NCBI RefSeq assembly: GCF_014493765.1
Contig: NZ_JACTVJ010000013.1
Coordinates: forward strand, 186,001 to 250,000
Length of the DNA stretch: 64,000 nt
Source: Streptomyces polyasparticus
Lineage (GTDB): Bacteria > Actinomycetota > Actinomycetes > Streptomycetales > Streptomycetaceae
Direction: 5' to 3'
Positions 32,819-40,619 of the stretch are shown here, piece after piece (within the stretch, counting starts at the first letter, position 1; every line of letters begins with the position of its first letter). Position numbers and translations under genes: made by a program. The notes below the pieces were generated by a model that was given only the letters and a program-made list of their open reading frames with translations, did not search any database and had not been told where the DNA came from.

Positions 32819-32891
32819 TACAAGCGATCGGGGGCTGCCGCCCCCGTGCCCCCGCGCGGATTGGGACGGGAGCTCGCCCTTCTCTCATGGC

Positions 32892-32969
32892 AGTCGTGAG
32901 TTGGTCGCAGGGGCTGCGCCCCCGCACCCCGCCGCAGGGGCTGCGCCCCCGCACCCCGCTCTCACGACT
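32892..32969. repeat. Inverted repeat enclosing a 27-bp tandem duplication
   Basis: Nine-base arms AGTCGTGAG (32892-32900) and CTCACGACT (32961-32969) enclose two 27-base copies (from 32907 and 32934) that each form a GGGGC-TGC-GCCCC hairpin. The right arm overlaps the YceI stop codon. It probably serves as a terminator for the YceI gene, but its compound structure resembles mobile palindromic repeats. Confidence 0.7.
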
Positions 32970-33876
32970 TGGGGATCACCTGAATATCCAGATCGATCGT
33001 GATGCTCGGGCCGACCACCGCGATGCCACGCGCCAGCATGGTCTGCCAGCTGACCGTGAAGTCGTCGCGGCGCAGTTCGGTGGTGGCGCGGCAGGCGGCG
33101 CGGGTCTCGCCCTCCATGCCGTGGCCGATGCCCAGGTACTCGGTGTCGAGGGTGACGGTGCGGGTCACGCCGTGCAGCGAGAGGGCGCCGGTGACGGCCC
33201 AGCGTGAGCCGCCGCGGTGGACGAAGCGGTCGCTGTAGAACTCGAGCGTCGGGTAATTGTTCACGTCGAGGAAGTCGGCCGAGCGCAGGTGGTCGTCGCG
33301 CATCTTGACGTTGGTGTCGATGGAGGCGGCGTCGATCACGACGTGCATGGCGGACTGTTCCATGCGGTCGGCTATCCGTATCGCGCCCGCGAAGGTGTTG
33401 AACCGGCCGTGGATACGGGCGAGTCCGATGTGCCGGGCCGTGAAGCCGATGGAGGAGTGGGCCGGTTCGATCTCCCAGTCGCCGGGCTCGGGCAGCGCCG
33501 GGGGCTGGGCGACCTGGAGGGTCACGTCGCCGAGTGCCGCGTGCCCGCTCGGGGCGACGGTGGCATTGCCGCGGAACGGGGTGTACCCGTCCGCGGAGAC
33601 CGCGAGGCGGTACTCACCGGCGGGCACCGTGGCCACGAAGGAACCGTAGGGGTCCGCCTCGCCGGCCACGACCTTGCGGCCCATCCCGTCCGTCACGGCG
33701 AATTCGGCGCCGCGCACCGGCTCGCTGACCGGGTCGAGCACCCGGCAGCTGAGCAGACCGCCGCTGGGCGGTATGGCGAAGGCGCTCGCCGAGCCGGGCG
33801 CGAGCCCCGGGTGATGGGCGCGGCCCCTGCGGCTGCCCATGCGTGCGGAACGGTTTCCCAGCCTGCGGCCGAACAT
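32962..33876 (-). CDS. YceI family protein with N-terminal carboxypeptidase-regulatory-like domain
   Basis: 304 residues. The first half (about 40-125) is a beta-sandwich of the carboxypeptidase-regulatory type (SCRVLDPVSEPVRGAEFAVT, VPAGEYRLAVSADGYTP). The second half (about 135-300) is the YceI lipocalin-like barrel, with WEIEPAHSSIGFTARHIGLA, RFNTFAGAI, LRSADFLDVNNYPTLEF and GALSLHGVTR. YceI proteins bind polyisoprenoids. There is no signal peptide, so it is probably cytoplasmic or peripheral. The ATG at 33876 is preceded by AGGGGGA. Confidence 0.92.
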   Translation of the reverse strand: MFGRRLGNRSARMGSRRGRAHHPGLAPGSASAFAIPPSGGLLSCRVLDPVSEPVRGAEFAVTDGMGRKVVAGEADPYGSFVATVPAGEYRLAVSADGYTPFRGNATVAPSGHAALGDVTLQVAQPPALPEPGDWEIEPAHSSIGFTARHIGLARIHGRFNTFAGAIRIADRMEQSAMHVVIDAASIDTNVKMRDDHLRSADFLDVNNYPTLEFYSDRFVHRGGSRWAVTGALSLHGVTRTVTLDTEYLGIGHGMEGETRAACRATTELRRDDFTVSWQTMLARGIAVVGPSITIDLDIQVIPKS

Positions 33877-34105
33877 CTTTGCGTCCCCCTGAACGACGTG
33901 TCTGTCTGTGCTCCCGCGCCCCGTACAGGCTGCGCCCGGGCGCCTGTGCCCTTGACGGCACGATTTGTGCCCTGCGGTGGCACGCGTCGGCGTGTGCGGT
34001 GCCGACGTTGCATTCGACCATCCGTGCGGCTTTCGGGGCAACACGGGGTCACATCGCGGGAATGTGCAGGTGGGGCTGGGGTGGGGCTTAGATACCGGCT
34101 GGTAG

Positions 34106-34954
34106 CTAGTCGCGGGGTCTGGGTGAATTGACCGTTCCGGTTGCGGGGTCCTCGGGGAGACGGTCGAGCGGCATGCCGAAATGATCCCGGTACGCCGCCA
34201 ACACCTCGGCGTCGGAGCCCAGTTCGCTCGTACGCCGCTCGCCGTCCTCCGTGACCGTCAGGGTGCGGCCACTGAGGGTGATGCGGCCGCGGTCCGTGCG
34301 CAGCGAGCAGACCAGGGAGCGGGTGAAGTGCGAATCGGGCGAGGTGCGGTGGTACCAGGCGCCTGCCGTGAAGTCGCGCAGCGCCCGCGGGCGCGGGTCG
34401 AGCACGAACTGCGGCTTGCCGTCCCTGAACAGGTCGAGATCACCGTGGGCCGCCTCCGCGAGCCGGAACGAGCCCTCCGGGTCCTTCTGCTCCCCGCGCT
34501 CGCCGAAGGCCTGCGGATACAGGCTGTGCGAGCCGAAGCCGACGTCGGCCAGCCACTCCGCACCGTCCACGTCCCGTACGCGCAGCGCGAGATGGTCGTA
34601 CGGGATGCCCGGGCGGCCTTCGGCGTCGTACACCCGTGCCTGGAGCAGCGCCACCTCGTAGCCGAGCCCGCCGAGCAGGGCGGCGAAGGCCCCGTTGAGC
34701 TCGTAGCAGAAGCCTCCCCGGCGGGCGTCGACGATCTTGGCGACCAGCGCATCGGAGTCCAGCCGGATCTCCTCGTCCAGGTGGATGGAGAGATTCTCGA
34801 AGGGGACGCTGCGCAGGTGGCGCTCCTGCAGCGTCCGCAGCGCGGTGCCGTCCGCGCGGTGCGGGCGCCGGGCGCCGATGCGGTGCAGATAGGCGTCGAC
34901 GCGGGCGGCGGACAGGCCGCGCTCGCTCGGGGTTGCCGCTCCGGTGGCGCTCAT
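34106..34954 (-). CDS. Arylamine N-acetyltransferase
   Basis: Cys-protease-fold acyltransferase (282 residues) that moves acetyl from acetyl-CoA to arylamines or hydrazines. It is also the fold used as amide synthase in ansamycin clusters. The catalytic triad is C83 (RRGGFCYELN), H121 (YDHLALRV) and D137 (WLADVGFG). PFENLSIHL is the usual early motif. No polyketide genes are nearby, so a xenobiotic-type NAT is more likely. Confidence 0.95.
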   Translation of the reverse strand: MSATGAATPSERGLSAARVDAYLHRIGARRPHRADGTALRTLQERHLRSVPFENLSIHLDEEIRLDSDALVAKIVDARRGGFCYELNGAFAALLGGLGYEVALLQARVYDAEGRPGIPYDHLALRVRDVDGAEWLADVGFGSHSLYPQAFGERGEQKDPEGSFRLAEAAHGDLDLFRDGKPQFVLDPRPRALRDFTAGAWYHRTSPDSHFTRSLVCSLRTDRGRITLSGRTLTVTEDGERRTSELGSDAEVLAAYRDHFGMPLDRLPEDPATGTVNSPRPRD

Positions 34955-35007
34955 GCCTTCATGCCTTCCTTCATGGGCTCAGTGTGGCGGCGAGGGGCGC
35001 GCCGGCG

Positions 35008-36324
35008 TCAACTGCCCCGCGCGGCGTCGGGCGTTGTGGCCGGTGCCGCGTCGGGCGTCTCGCTTTGCACGGCGGGGGCCGAGGGCAGGTCGCGTATCCG
35101 GGCGATGGGTGACAGGAGCAGCCAGAGCGTGCCCAACGCGGCTCCCGCCGTGCCGATCCACAGGGCGGGCCGCACCCCGAGGAACGTGCCGAGGAATCCG
35201 CCGGCCACCGCTCCGAGCGGACGGAAACCGTGGGTGAGGAAGCGGAAGGCACCCAGGACGCGGGAGCGCAGTCCGTCGGGCACCAGCGCCAACTGGAGCG
35301 AACCCGCGGCGATGTCCAGGAGCATCACCCCGGCGCTGGAGACGAACTCGGCCACGAACAGCAGCGTGAGCACCAGGCCGGTCGGTCCGCCGGCCAGCGG
35401 AACGAGCAGGAGGGGCAGGGTGAACGCGGCGCAGCCGAGGACGATGGACGGACCGATGCCGATCCTGCGCACGACCGCACCGCTGCCCACCGCTCCGGCG
35501 AGCCCGCCGACCGCCGCCACGCTGAGCACGGCGCCGAACATGCCGGCGCTCAGGCCCAGTTCGCGGGTCGCGTAGAGCACGAAGAGCGTGTGGAAGATGA
35601 AGTTGAAGAACTGCAGGGTGGCCACGGCACCGAAGAACGCACGCATGGGCGGGTTCGCGAGCACCCACCGTATTCCGGCGGTGAAGTGGCCTGGCTCGGG
35701 CTCCGCGGGAGGCGGCTCCGCGGGAGCGATACGGGCCAGCCGCTCGGCGGAGAAGAGGTAGGTCAGGCCGGTGGCAAGGAGCGCCACCGGCGCCGAAAGG
35801 ACAGCGACGAGCACACCGCCGAGGCCGGGGCCGCCGAGCCAGGACATCGAACGGCTGCCGTTGACCAGCGAGTTGCCCTGCACATAGCGGTCCGCGGGCA
35901 GCAGGGCCGCGAACACGACGACGTTGCACACCTCGAAGAGGACGGTCAGCGCGCCCACGCCAAGGGCCACCACGTACAGCTGCGGCAGGGTGAGGGCGTC
36001 GAGCGCGTACGCGACCGGCAGGCTGAACAGCAGGGCCGCCCGCGCCAGATCGGTGAAGATCATGATGCGTCGCCGGTGGGCCTGCCGGTCGGCCCAGGCG
36101 CCGGCGGGCAGGTTGAGAAGGAGTGCGGGCAGCAGCTCCGCCGTCTTGAGCCAGCCCATCTCGGCCGCGTCGGCTCCGAGCACCACAACGGCCGCAAGGG
36201 GCAGGGCGATCAGCGATATCTGGTCGCCGACGAGCGAGACGGTCTGGCCGGTCCAGTAGCGCCGGAAGCCCTGGTCCCGCAGCAGGGGCGGGACCCTACG
36301 GCCTATCGCGCCGGTGCGCTTCAC
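35008..36324 (-). CDS. MFS efflux transporter
   Basis: A 438-residue major facilitator of the macrolide-efflux / MFS_3 type. Helix 1-2 has YWTGQTVSLVGDQISLIALP, and the helix 2-3 loop reads LPAGAWADRQAHRRRIMI (the GxxxDRxxRR loop). About 12 hydrophobic segments follow. It begins GTG overlapping the stop of the upstream wHTH regulator (GTGA), so it is co-translated with its likely repressor. The drug or metabolite exported is unknown. Confidence 0.9.
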   Translation of the reverse strand: MKRTGAIGRRVPPLLRDQGFRRYWTGQTVSLVGDQISLIALPLAAVVVLGADAAEMGWLKTAELLPALLLNLPAGAWADRQAHRRRIMIFTDLARAALLFSLPVAYALDALTLPQLYVVALGVGALTVLFEVCNVVVFAALLPADRYVQGNSLVNGSRSMSWLGGPGLGGVLVAVLSAPVALLATGLTYLFSAERLARIAPAEPPPAEPEPGHFTAGIRWVLANPPMRAFFGAVATLQFFNFIFHTLFVLYATRELGLSAGMFGAVLSVAAVGGLAGAVGSGAVVRRIGIGPSIVLGCAAFTLPLLLVPLAGGPTGLVLTLLFVAEFVSSAGVMLLDIAAGSLQLALVPDGLRSRVLGAFRFLTHGFRPLGAVAGGFLGTFLGVRPALWIGTAGAALGTLWLLLSPIARIRDLPSAPAVQSETPDAAPATTPDAARGS

Positions 36325-37040
36325 GAGGGGTCTCCTTCGGGTGCGGGTGCGGGTGCGGGGTGCGGTCCGGGGTGGGCTTCGGGTGTGGGCTCGGGGTGCA
36401 GTCCGGGGTGGGCTTCGGGTGCGGGCACAACCCCGGACCGGGGGTGGTCCTCGGGTGCGGGGCACTCCGGTGGGAGGTCGGGGAAGGAGAACGCCATCCG
36501 CATGAACTCCACCACGCGGGCACCCTCCGGGCGCTGCGCCGGGTCCGCGTTACGCACCTCGTAGGGGCGGGTCAGCGCGTCCACCTTGGCGCGCAGCTCG
36601 GCCAGTTCACCGGCGGTCAGATACAGCTGACTGTCGCCGAACATCTCCGCCTCCTGCCACTCACGCGGCAGCAGATGCCGCTGTTCCAGGGCCCGGATCG
36701 TCCGCTCGAAGTACAGCTCGGCCGCGGTCATGCTCAGCGCCGCGGCGGCCTGGGCCACGTCGGGGTCCTCCGAGTACTCGGGCCACTCGGTGTACGCCGC
36801 CGTCGCCTGCCAGGGCTTCTCGCGCCCCTGTCCGCCGCCGGCCTGCTCGACGAGTCCGTACTTGGCCAGCATCCGCAGGTGATACGAGCAGCTGGCCACC
36901 GACTCCCCCGTCAGCTCCGCGGCCCGGGTCGCGGTGAACGGCCCCTCCCTGCGGAGCATCCCGACCAGTTTCATCCGCGTGGGGTGGGCGTAGGCCCGCA
37001 GCGCCTTGGCGTCGGTGAGCAGCTTTTCTCTCTTCACCAT
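36321..37040 (-). CDS. ArsR-type winged-helix regulator with Pro/His-rich tail
   Basis: 239 residues. The N-terminal winged helix is AYAHPTRMKLVGMLRREGPF, TATRAAELTGESVASCSYHL, RMLAKYGLVEQAGG. A middle helical region carries LYLTAGELAELRAKVDALTRPY. The C-terminus has about 45 residues of Pro/His/Glu repeats (EAHPGLHPEPTPEAHPGPHP). The His-rich tail could bind metal, but its DNA is a simple repeat and may be neutral expansion. It is the first gene of a two-gene operon with the MFS exporter, under a promoter embedded in a palindrome. Confidence 0.9.
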   Translation of the reverse strand: MVKREKLLTDAKALRAYAHPTRMKLVGMLRREGPFTATRAAELTGESVASCSYHLRMLAKYGLVEQAGGGQGREKPWQATAAYTEWPEYSEDPDVAQAAAALSMTAAELYFERTIRALEQRHLLPREWQEAEMFGDSQLYLTAGELAELRAKVDALTRPYEVRNADPAQRPEGARVVEFMRMAFSFPDLPPECPAPEDHPRSGVVPAPEAHPGLHPEPTPEAHPGPHPAPAPAPEGDPS

Positions 37041-37041
37041 G

Positions 37042-37077
37042 CTTGTAAAGGTATCTTTAGAAAGAAACCTTTACAAG
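37042..37077 (-). promoter_or_regulatory. Promoter and palindromic operator of the wHTH-MFS operon
   Basis: Ten-base perfect arms CTTGTAAAGG (37042-37051) and CCTTTACAAG (37068-37077) contain, on the minus strand, -35 TTGTAA (37071-37076) and -10 TACCTT (37048-37053) with a 17-base spacer. A nested palindrome TAAAG-GTAT-CTTTA spans 37046-37059. Transcription should start at or beside the ATG at 37040, giving a leaderless mRNA. The AT-rich island overlaps the comEC stop codon. Autorepression by the ArsR-type protein is the natural reading. Confidence 0.82.
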
Positions 37078-40000
37078 GGATCGCGCGAGGTCACCGCCCG
37101 CAGATCACCTCCCTCCCCCGTGACTGCCACCGCTCCGTCGAGGTCCGTGCGCAGAACGGTGGCGCCGCCCGCGCGCAGAGCGGCCACGACGCGCGGGGAC
37201 GGATGCCCGTATCCGTTGTCGGCGCCCACACCGATGAGGGCCAGCCGCGGGCGGACGCGACGCAGGAACTCCGGGTCCTGATACGGGGAACCGTGGTGGG
37301 CGACCTTGAGCACGTCCACGGGCGGGAGCCCGGGCGCAGACCTCAACAGGGCTTGCTGGGAAGGGGGTTCGAGGTCTCCGGGGAGCAGCAGTGTCAGGCC
37401 TGCCGCGCGGACGAGGAGGGTGACGCTGGCGTCGTTGGGCTCGGTGGGGGGCGCCGGCCGTGCCACAGATGGGCGGCCGATCGGTGGCGGGGCGGCGGAC
37501 GGCCCGCCGATGTGTCGCCGGGCGGCGGACGGCTGGGCGGCGGGCGGCCCGCCGACGGGTCGCCGGGCGGCGGACGGCTCAGCGGCGGGCGGCCCGCCGA
37601 CGGATCGCCGGGCGGCAGGCGGCTGGGCGGCGGGTGGCCAGAGGACCTGCCAGTGGACGGGTCCTGCGCGGCGGCTCTCGCCGGCCGCGGCGGTGAGGAC
37701 GGGGATGCCGTGCGCCTGGGCCTGCGCTCGTACGAACAGGGCTTGTTCGTAGGGCTCTTGGAGACCGGTCGTCTGGATCGCACCGACGCTGCGCCCCCGC
37801 AGCACCCCGGCCAGGCCCCCAACATGGTCCGCGTGGAAGTGCGTGAGCAGGACGAGCGGGACGCGTGTCACTCCGAGGGTGTGCAGACAGCGGTCGACCA
37901 GCCGCGGGTCCGGACCGGCGTCGACCACCACGGCGGTACCGGGCCCCGTGGAGAGGACCGATGCGTCGCCCTGGCCCACGTCGCAGAGCACGTAACGCCA
38001 GCCCGGCGGCGGCCATCCCGTCAGTACGCGGGTGAGCGGGGCGGGCCGCAGCACGGCGAGCATCAGGAGCAGGACGCAGACGATCAGCGCCAACGGGTGG
38101 CGCAGGAGCCGCCGGGCCAGGGGTAACAGAGCCAGTGCCACAGCTGCCAGGAGCAGTCCGCCGCCCCAGCCGTCGGGCCAGTCCAGCTGGGAGCCGGGAA
38201 AGGAAGCTCCGGTGCGGGCGACGGCGGCCACCCATTCGGTCGGCCAACCCGCGCACCAGGCAAGGGCTTTGGCGACCGGCATCGCGAAGGGGGCAAGGGC
38301 GAGCGTGGCGAAGCCGAGCACCGTGGCGGGGGCTACGGCCAGCTCGGCCAGGAGATTGCAGGGCACCGCGACCAGGCTCACGCGCGAGGAGAGCACGACG
38401 ACCACAGGCGCACACACCGCTTGCGCGGAGGCCGCGGCCGCGAGCGCTTCGGCGATACGGGGCGGAACGCGCCGGCTCTGCAGTGCGGCGCTCCACTTGG
38501 GGGCGATGACGAGGAGGGCGCCGGTGGCGAGGACGGAGAGCAGGAAGCCGTAACTGTGCGCGAGCCAGGGGTCGAAGAGAAGCAGCAGCAGTGCAGCCGC
38601 GGCGAGTGCGGGGATGAGGGAGCGGCGGCGTCCGGTGGCGATCGCGAGCAGGGCGATGGCACCGCAGGCCGCCGCGCGCAGCACGCTCGGGTCGGGGCGG
38701 CACACGAGGACGAACGCCAGGGTCAGGGCGCCGCCGAGCACGGCGGTCGTCCGCAGGGAGAGGCCGAGCCGTGGTGCGAGACCGCGGCGTTCGGCACGCA
38801 TCGCGAGGGCGGGTGGGCCGATGAGCAGGACCAGGACGATGGTGAGGTTGCTCCCCGATACCGCGAGCAGGTGCGTGAGGTCCGTGGCGCGGAAGGCTTC
38901 CTGCAGATCGGGCGGCACCCGGGTGGTGTCGCCCACGACCAGCCCGGGGAGCAGGGCGCGGGCGTCGGCGGAGAGGTGGTCGGTGGCCGCACGGAGCCCG
39001 GCCCGCAGTTCGCCCGCGGTGCGCTGCAGTGCGGTGGGGCCCTCGATGATGTGCGGCCTCTGGTCGCCGGGGACGCGCAACACGGCCGCGATGCGGTCAC
39101 CCCCGGCCAGCGGGGGCGCCAGTGCGGCACGCAGGTGGAGCCGGGTGGAGGGCAGGAGGGACAACCACGGGGAGTCGACGGCCAGTTGGGCTGCCGGAGC
39201 GGATTCGGGGGTTGGAGCTGGACTGTTGGTGGCGAGGGCTTGCGGGAGCTCGGGAGCAGCGGGTTGGGGGAACTCGGCGGAAGAGGCGCGGGGGAACTCA
39301 GCGGGAGAGACGCGGAGGAACTCGACGGAAGAGGCGCGAGGTAGCTCGGCGGCAGCATCCTGTGGGAGGTCGGCGGCAGAGGGACGGTGTGCTTCGGCGG
39401 CGGCGGCGCGAGGTAGCTCGGCGGCAGCATCCTGTGGGAGGTCGGCGGCAGAGGCACGGGGCATCTCGGCGGCAGCGGCGCGGGAGATTTCGGCGGCAGA
39501 GAGCTGGGAAATTTCCGCTGCGGAGGCACGGCGGACTTCGGCGGCAGGGGCGCGAGCGATGACGAGGACAGGGGTGTGGGTGGCGACCGTGCCGGTGTCG
39601 CGGGTGGTGACGCGGCGTACGTCGGCGTCGAAGACGATGCTCGGCGGTGCCTGCCGGTCGCCGTCGATGCGGGGCCGGGAGATCCGCGGGTCCGAGGTGA
39701 CGGTCAGCTCGACCGTCACCGTGCCGTATTCGCCGGCCAGGCGTGGCAGCGGCCCCTGGTACAGCCCCGCCGAATGCAGCCCGGCGGACACCGCGGCTCC
39801 GGCGGCGCAGAGCAACGCGGTGGCCGTGGCGAGCAGGAGCGGGGTGCGACGTCGTGCATCTGCCCGGGCGGCCTCGCCCTCCGCCCGCCGGCCCCACCAA
39901 CCCTGCTGGCCACGCGGCCCCCGGCAGGTACGCCGATCATCCTGCCCCGAGCGGCCACGCCGGCCCCAACGGCCTCGCCAAACCCGGCAGGTATGCCCAT

Positions 40001-40619
40001 CGTCCTGCCCCGGGCGCCTCCGCCACCGGCCACGCCACCCCCGGCAGCTCTGCCGACCCCGCCGCCTCGCCAACTCCCAGCCCAGCAGGGCCGCCGCGAG
40101 CAGCAGGCAGCCGGCCGCGGCGGGCCAGATGTCGGCCGTCGGACGCCCGACTGCCAGGGCCGCCGCCGCCCAGGCCGCGAGCAGGGGCGGGACAAGGCGG
40201 AGATCGGCCGGACCTTCCTGGCGGGGGTGCGAGGCGCCCAGCCGATGGCCCGACAAGGCATGCACCGCGGGGCGGGGCAGAGCAGGATCCGCAGATCCCC
40301 CGGCCCTGTCCCGCCGGGCGGGCACACCGGAGCGGGACAGAGCAGCTTCAGAAGACGCGCCCGAACCATCTCCCCGGGCCGGCATCCCGGATCGGGACAC
40401 AGGGGGCCCAGAAGCAGCCCCTGCCCCGCCCACCTGAGAAAGCTCATCGGGCCGGGACAGAGCAGCTCCAGGGAACGCCCCCGCCTCATCCGCCTCGGCG
40501 GGCACACCGGAGCGGGACACAGCCGGCCCAGAAGCAGCCCCCGCCCCCTCGGTGGACACCCCAGTGCCAGGCAAGGCGTGTCCAGAGCTTCCCTCCGTCG
40601 CACCCTCCTCCCCGCTCAC
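37071..40619 (-). CDS. comEC: ComEC/Rec2 DNA-uptake channel with repeat expansions
   Basis: A 1182-residue polytopic membrane protein, much longer than the usual 700-900 because of low-complexity insertions. It holds the N-terminal DUF4131 region, the Competence domain (LLPGLVVGDTTRVPPDLQEA, THLLAVSGSNLTIV) and the C-terminal MBL-fold nuclease-like domain (DVGQGDASVL, LLTHFHADHVGG, VLKVAHHGS). Four repeat blocks are inserted: near residues 15-100, 180-240, about 360-465 (13 octapeptides) and inside the MBL domain. The GTG start overlaps the comEA stop (GTGA). Natural transformation is not established in Streptomyces, so the in vivo substrate is uncertain. Confidence 0.93.
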   Translation of the reverse strand: MSGEEGATEGSSGHALPGTGVSTEGAGAASGPAVSRSGVPAEADEAGAFPGAALSRPDELSQVGGAGAASGPPVSRSGMPARGDGSGASSEAALSRSGVPARRDRAGGSADPALPRPAVHALSGHRLGASHPRQEGPADLRLVPPLLAAWAAAALAVGRPTADIWPAAAGCLLLAAALLGWELARRRGRQSCRGWRGRWRRRPGQDDGHTCRVWRGRWGRRGRSGQDDRRTCRGPRGQQGWWGRRAEGEAARADARRRTPLLLATATALLCAAGAAVSAGLHSAGLYQGPLPRLAGEYGTVTVELTVTSDPRISRPRIDGDRQAPPSIVFDADVRRVTTRDTGTVATHTPVLVIARAPAAEVRRASAAEISQLSAAEISRAAAAEMPRASAADLPQDAAAELPRAAAAEAHRPSAADLPQDAAAELPRASSVEFLRVSPAEFPRASSAEFPQPAAPELPQALATNSPAPTPESAPAAQLAVDSPWLSLLPSTRLHLRAALAPPLAGGDRIAAVLRVPGDQRPHIIEGPTALQRTAGELRAGLRAATDHLSADARALLPGLVVGDTTRVPPDLQEAFRATDLTHLLAVSGSNLTIVLVLLIGPPALAMRAERRGLAPRLGLSLRTTAVLGGALTLAFVLVCRPDPSVLRAAACGAIALLAIATGRRRSLIPALAAAALLLLLFDPWLAHSYGFLLSVLATGALLVIAPKWSAALQSRRVPPRIAEALAAAASAQAVCAPVVVVLSSRVSLVAVPCNLLAELAVAPATVLGFATLALAPFAMPVAKALAWCAGWPTEWVAAVARTGASFPGSQLDWPDGWGGGLLLAAVALALLPLARRLLRHPLALIVCVLLLMLAVLRPAPLTRVLTGWPPPGWRYVLCDVGQGDASVLSTGPGTAVVVDAGPDPRLVDRCLHTLGVTRVPLVLLTHFHADHVGGLAGVLRGRSVGAIQTTGLQEPYEQALFVRAQAQAHGIPVLTAAAGESRRAGPVHWQVLWPPAAQPPAARRSVGGPPAAEPSAARRPVGGPPAAQPSAARRHIGGPSAAPPPIGRPSVARPAPPTEPNDASVTLLVRAAGLTLLLPGDLEPPSQQALLRSAPGLPPVDVLKVAHHGSPYQDPEFLRRVRPRLALIGVGADNGYGHPSPRVVAALRAGGATVLRTDLDGAVAVTGEGGDLRAVTSRDPL
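37440..37655 (-). repeat. 45-bp repeats inside the comEC MBL domain
   Basis: On the coding strand, three or more copies of a 15-residue unit PPAAEPSAARRPVGG are inserted between HWQVLWPP and NDASVTLL, a surface loop of the MBL domain. The reading frame is kept. Confidence 0.85.
39236..39550 (-). repeat. About thirteen tandem 24-bp repeats in comEC
   Basis: Encodes octapeptides with consensus PRASAAEL (for example SRAAAAEM, PRASAADL, PQDAAAEL, PRASSAEF) in the soluble loop ahead of the Competence domain. All copies are in frame. The copies PQDAAAEL and its neighbour occur twice, indicating higher-order duplication. Confidence 0.9.
39880..40060 (-). repeat. Arg/Gly/Trp-rich repeat block in comEC
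   Basis: Three copies of a unit like CRGWRGRWRRRPGQDDGHT occupy a predicted cytoplasmic loop between early membrane segments. Very basic, so it could touch DNA or lipid, or be neutral expansion. Confidence 0.75.

Noticed and set aside
39236-39550. 24-bp repeats considered as a CRISPR array
   Set aside because: Units are contiguous with no spacers and are translated in frame inside comEC; no cas genes are near.
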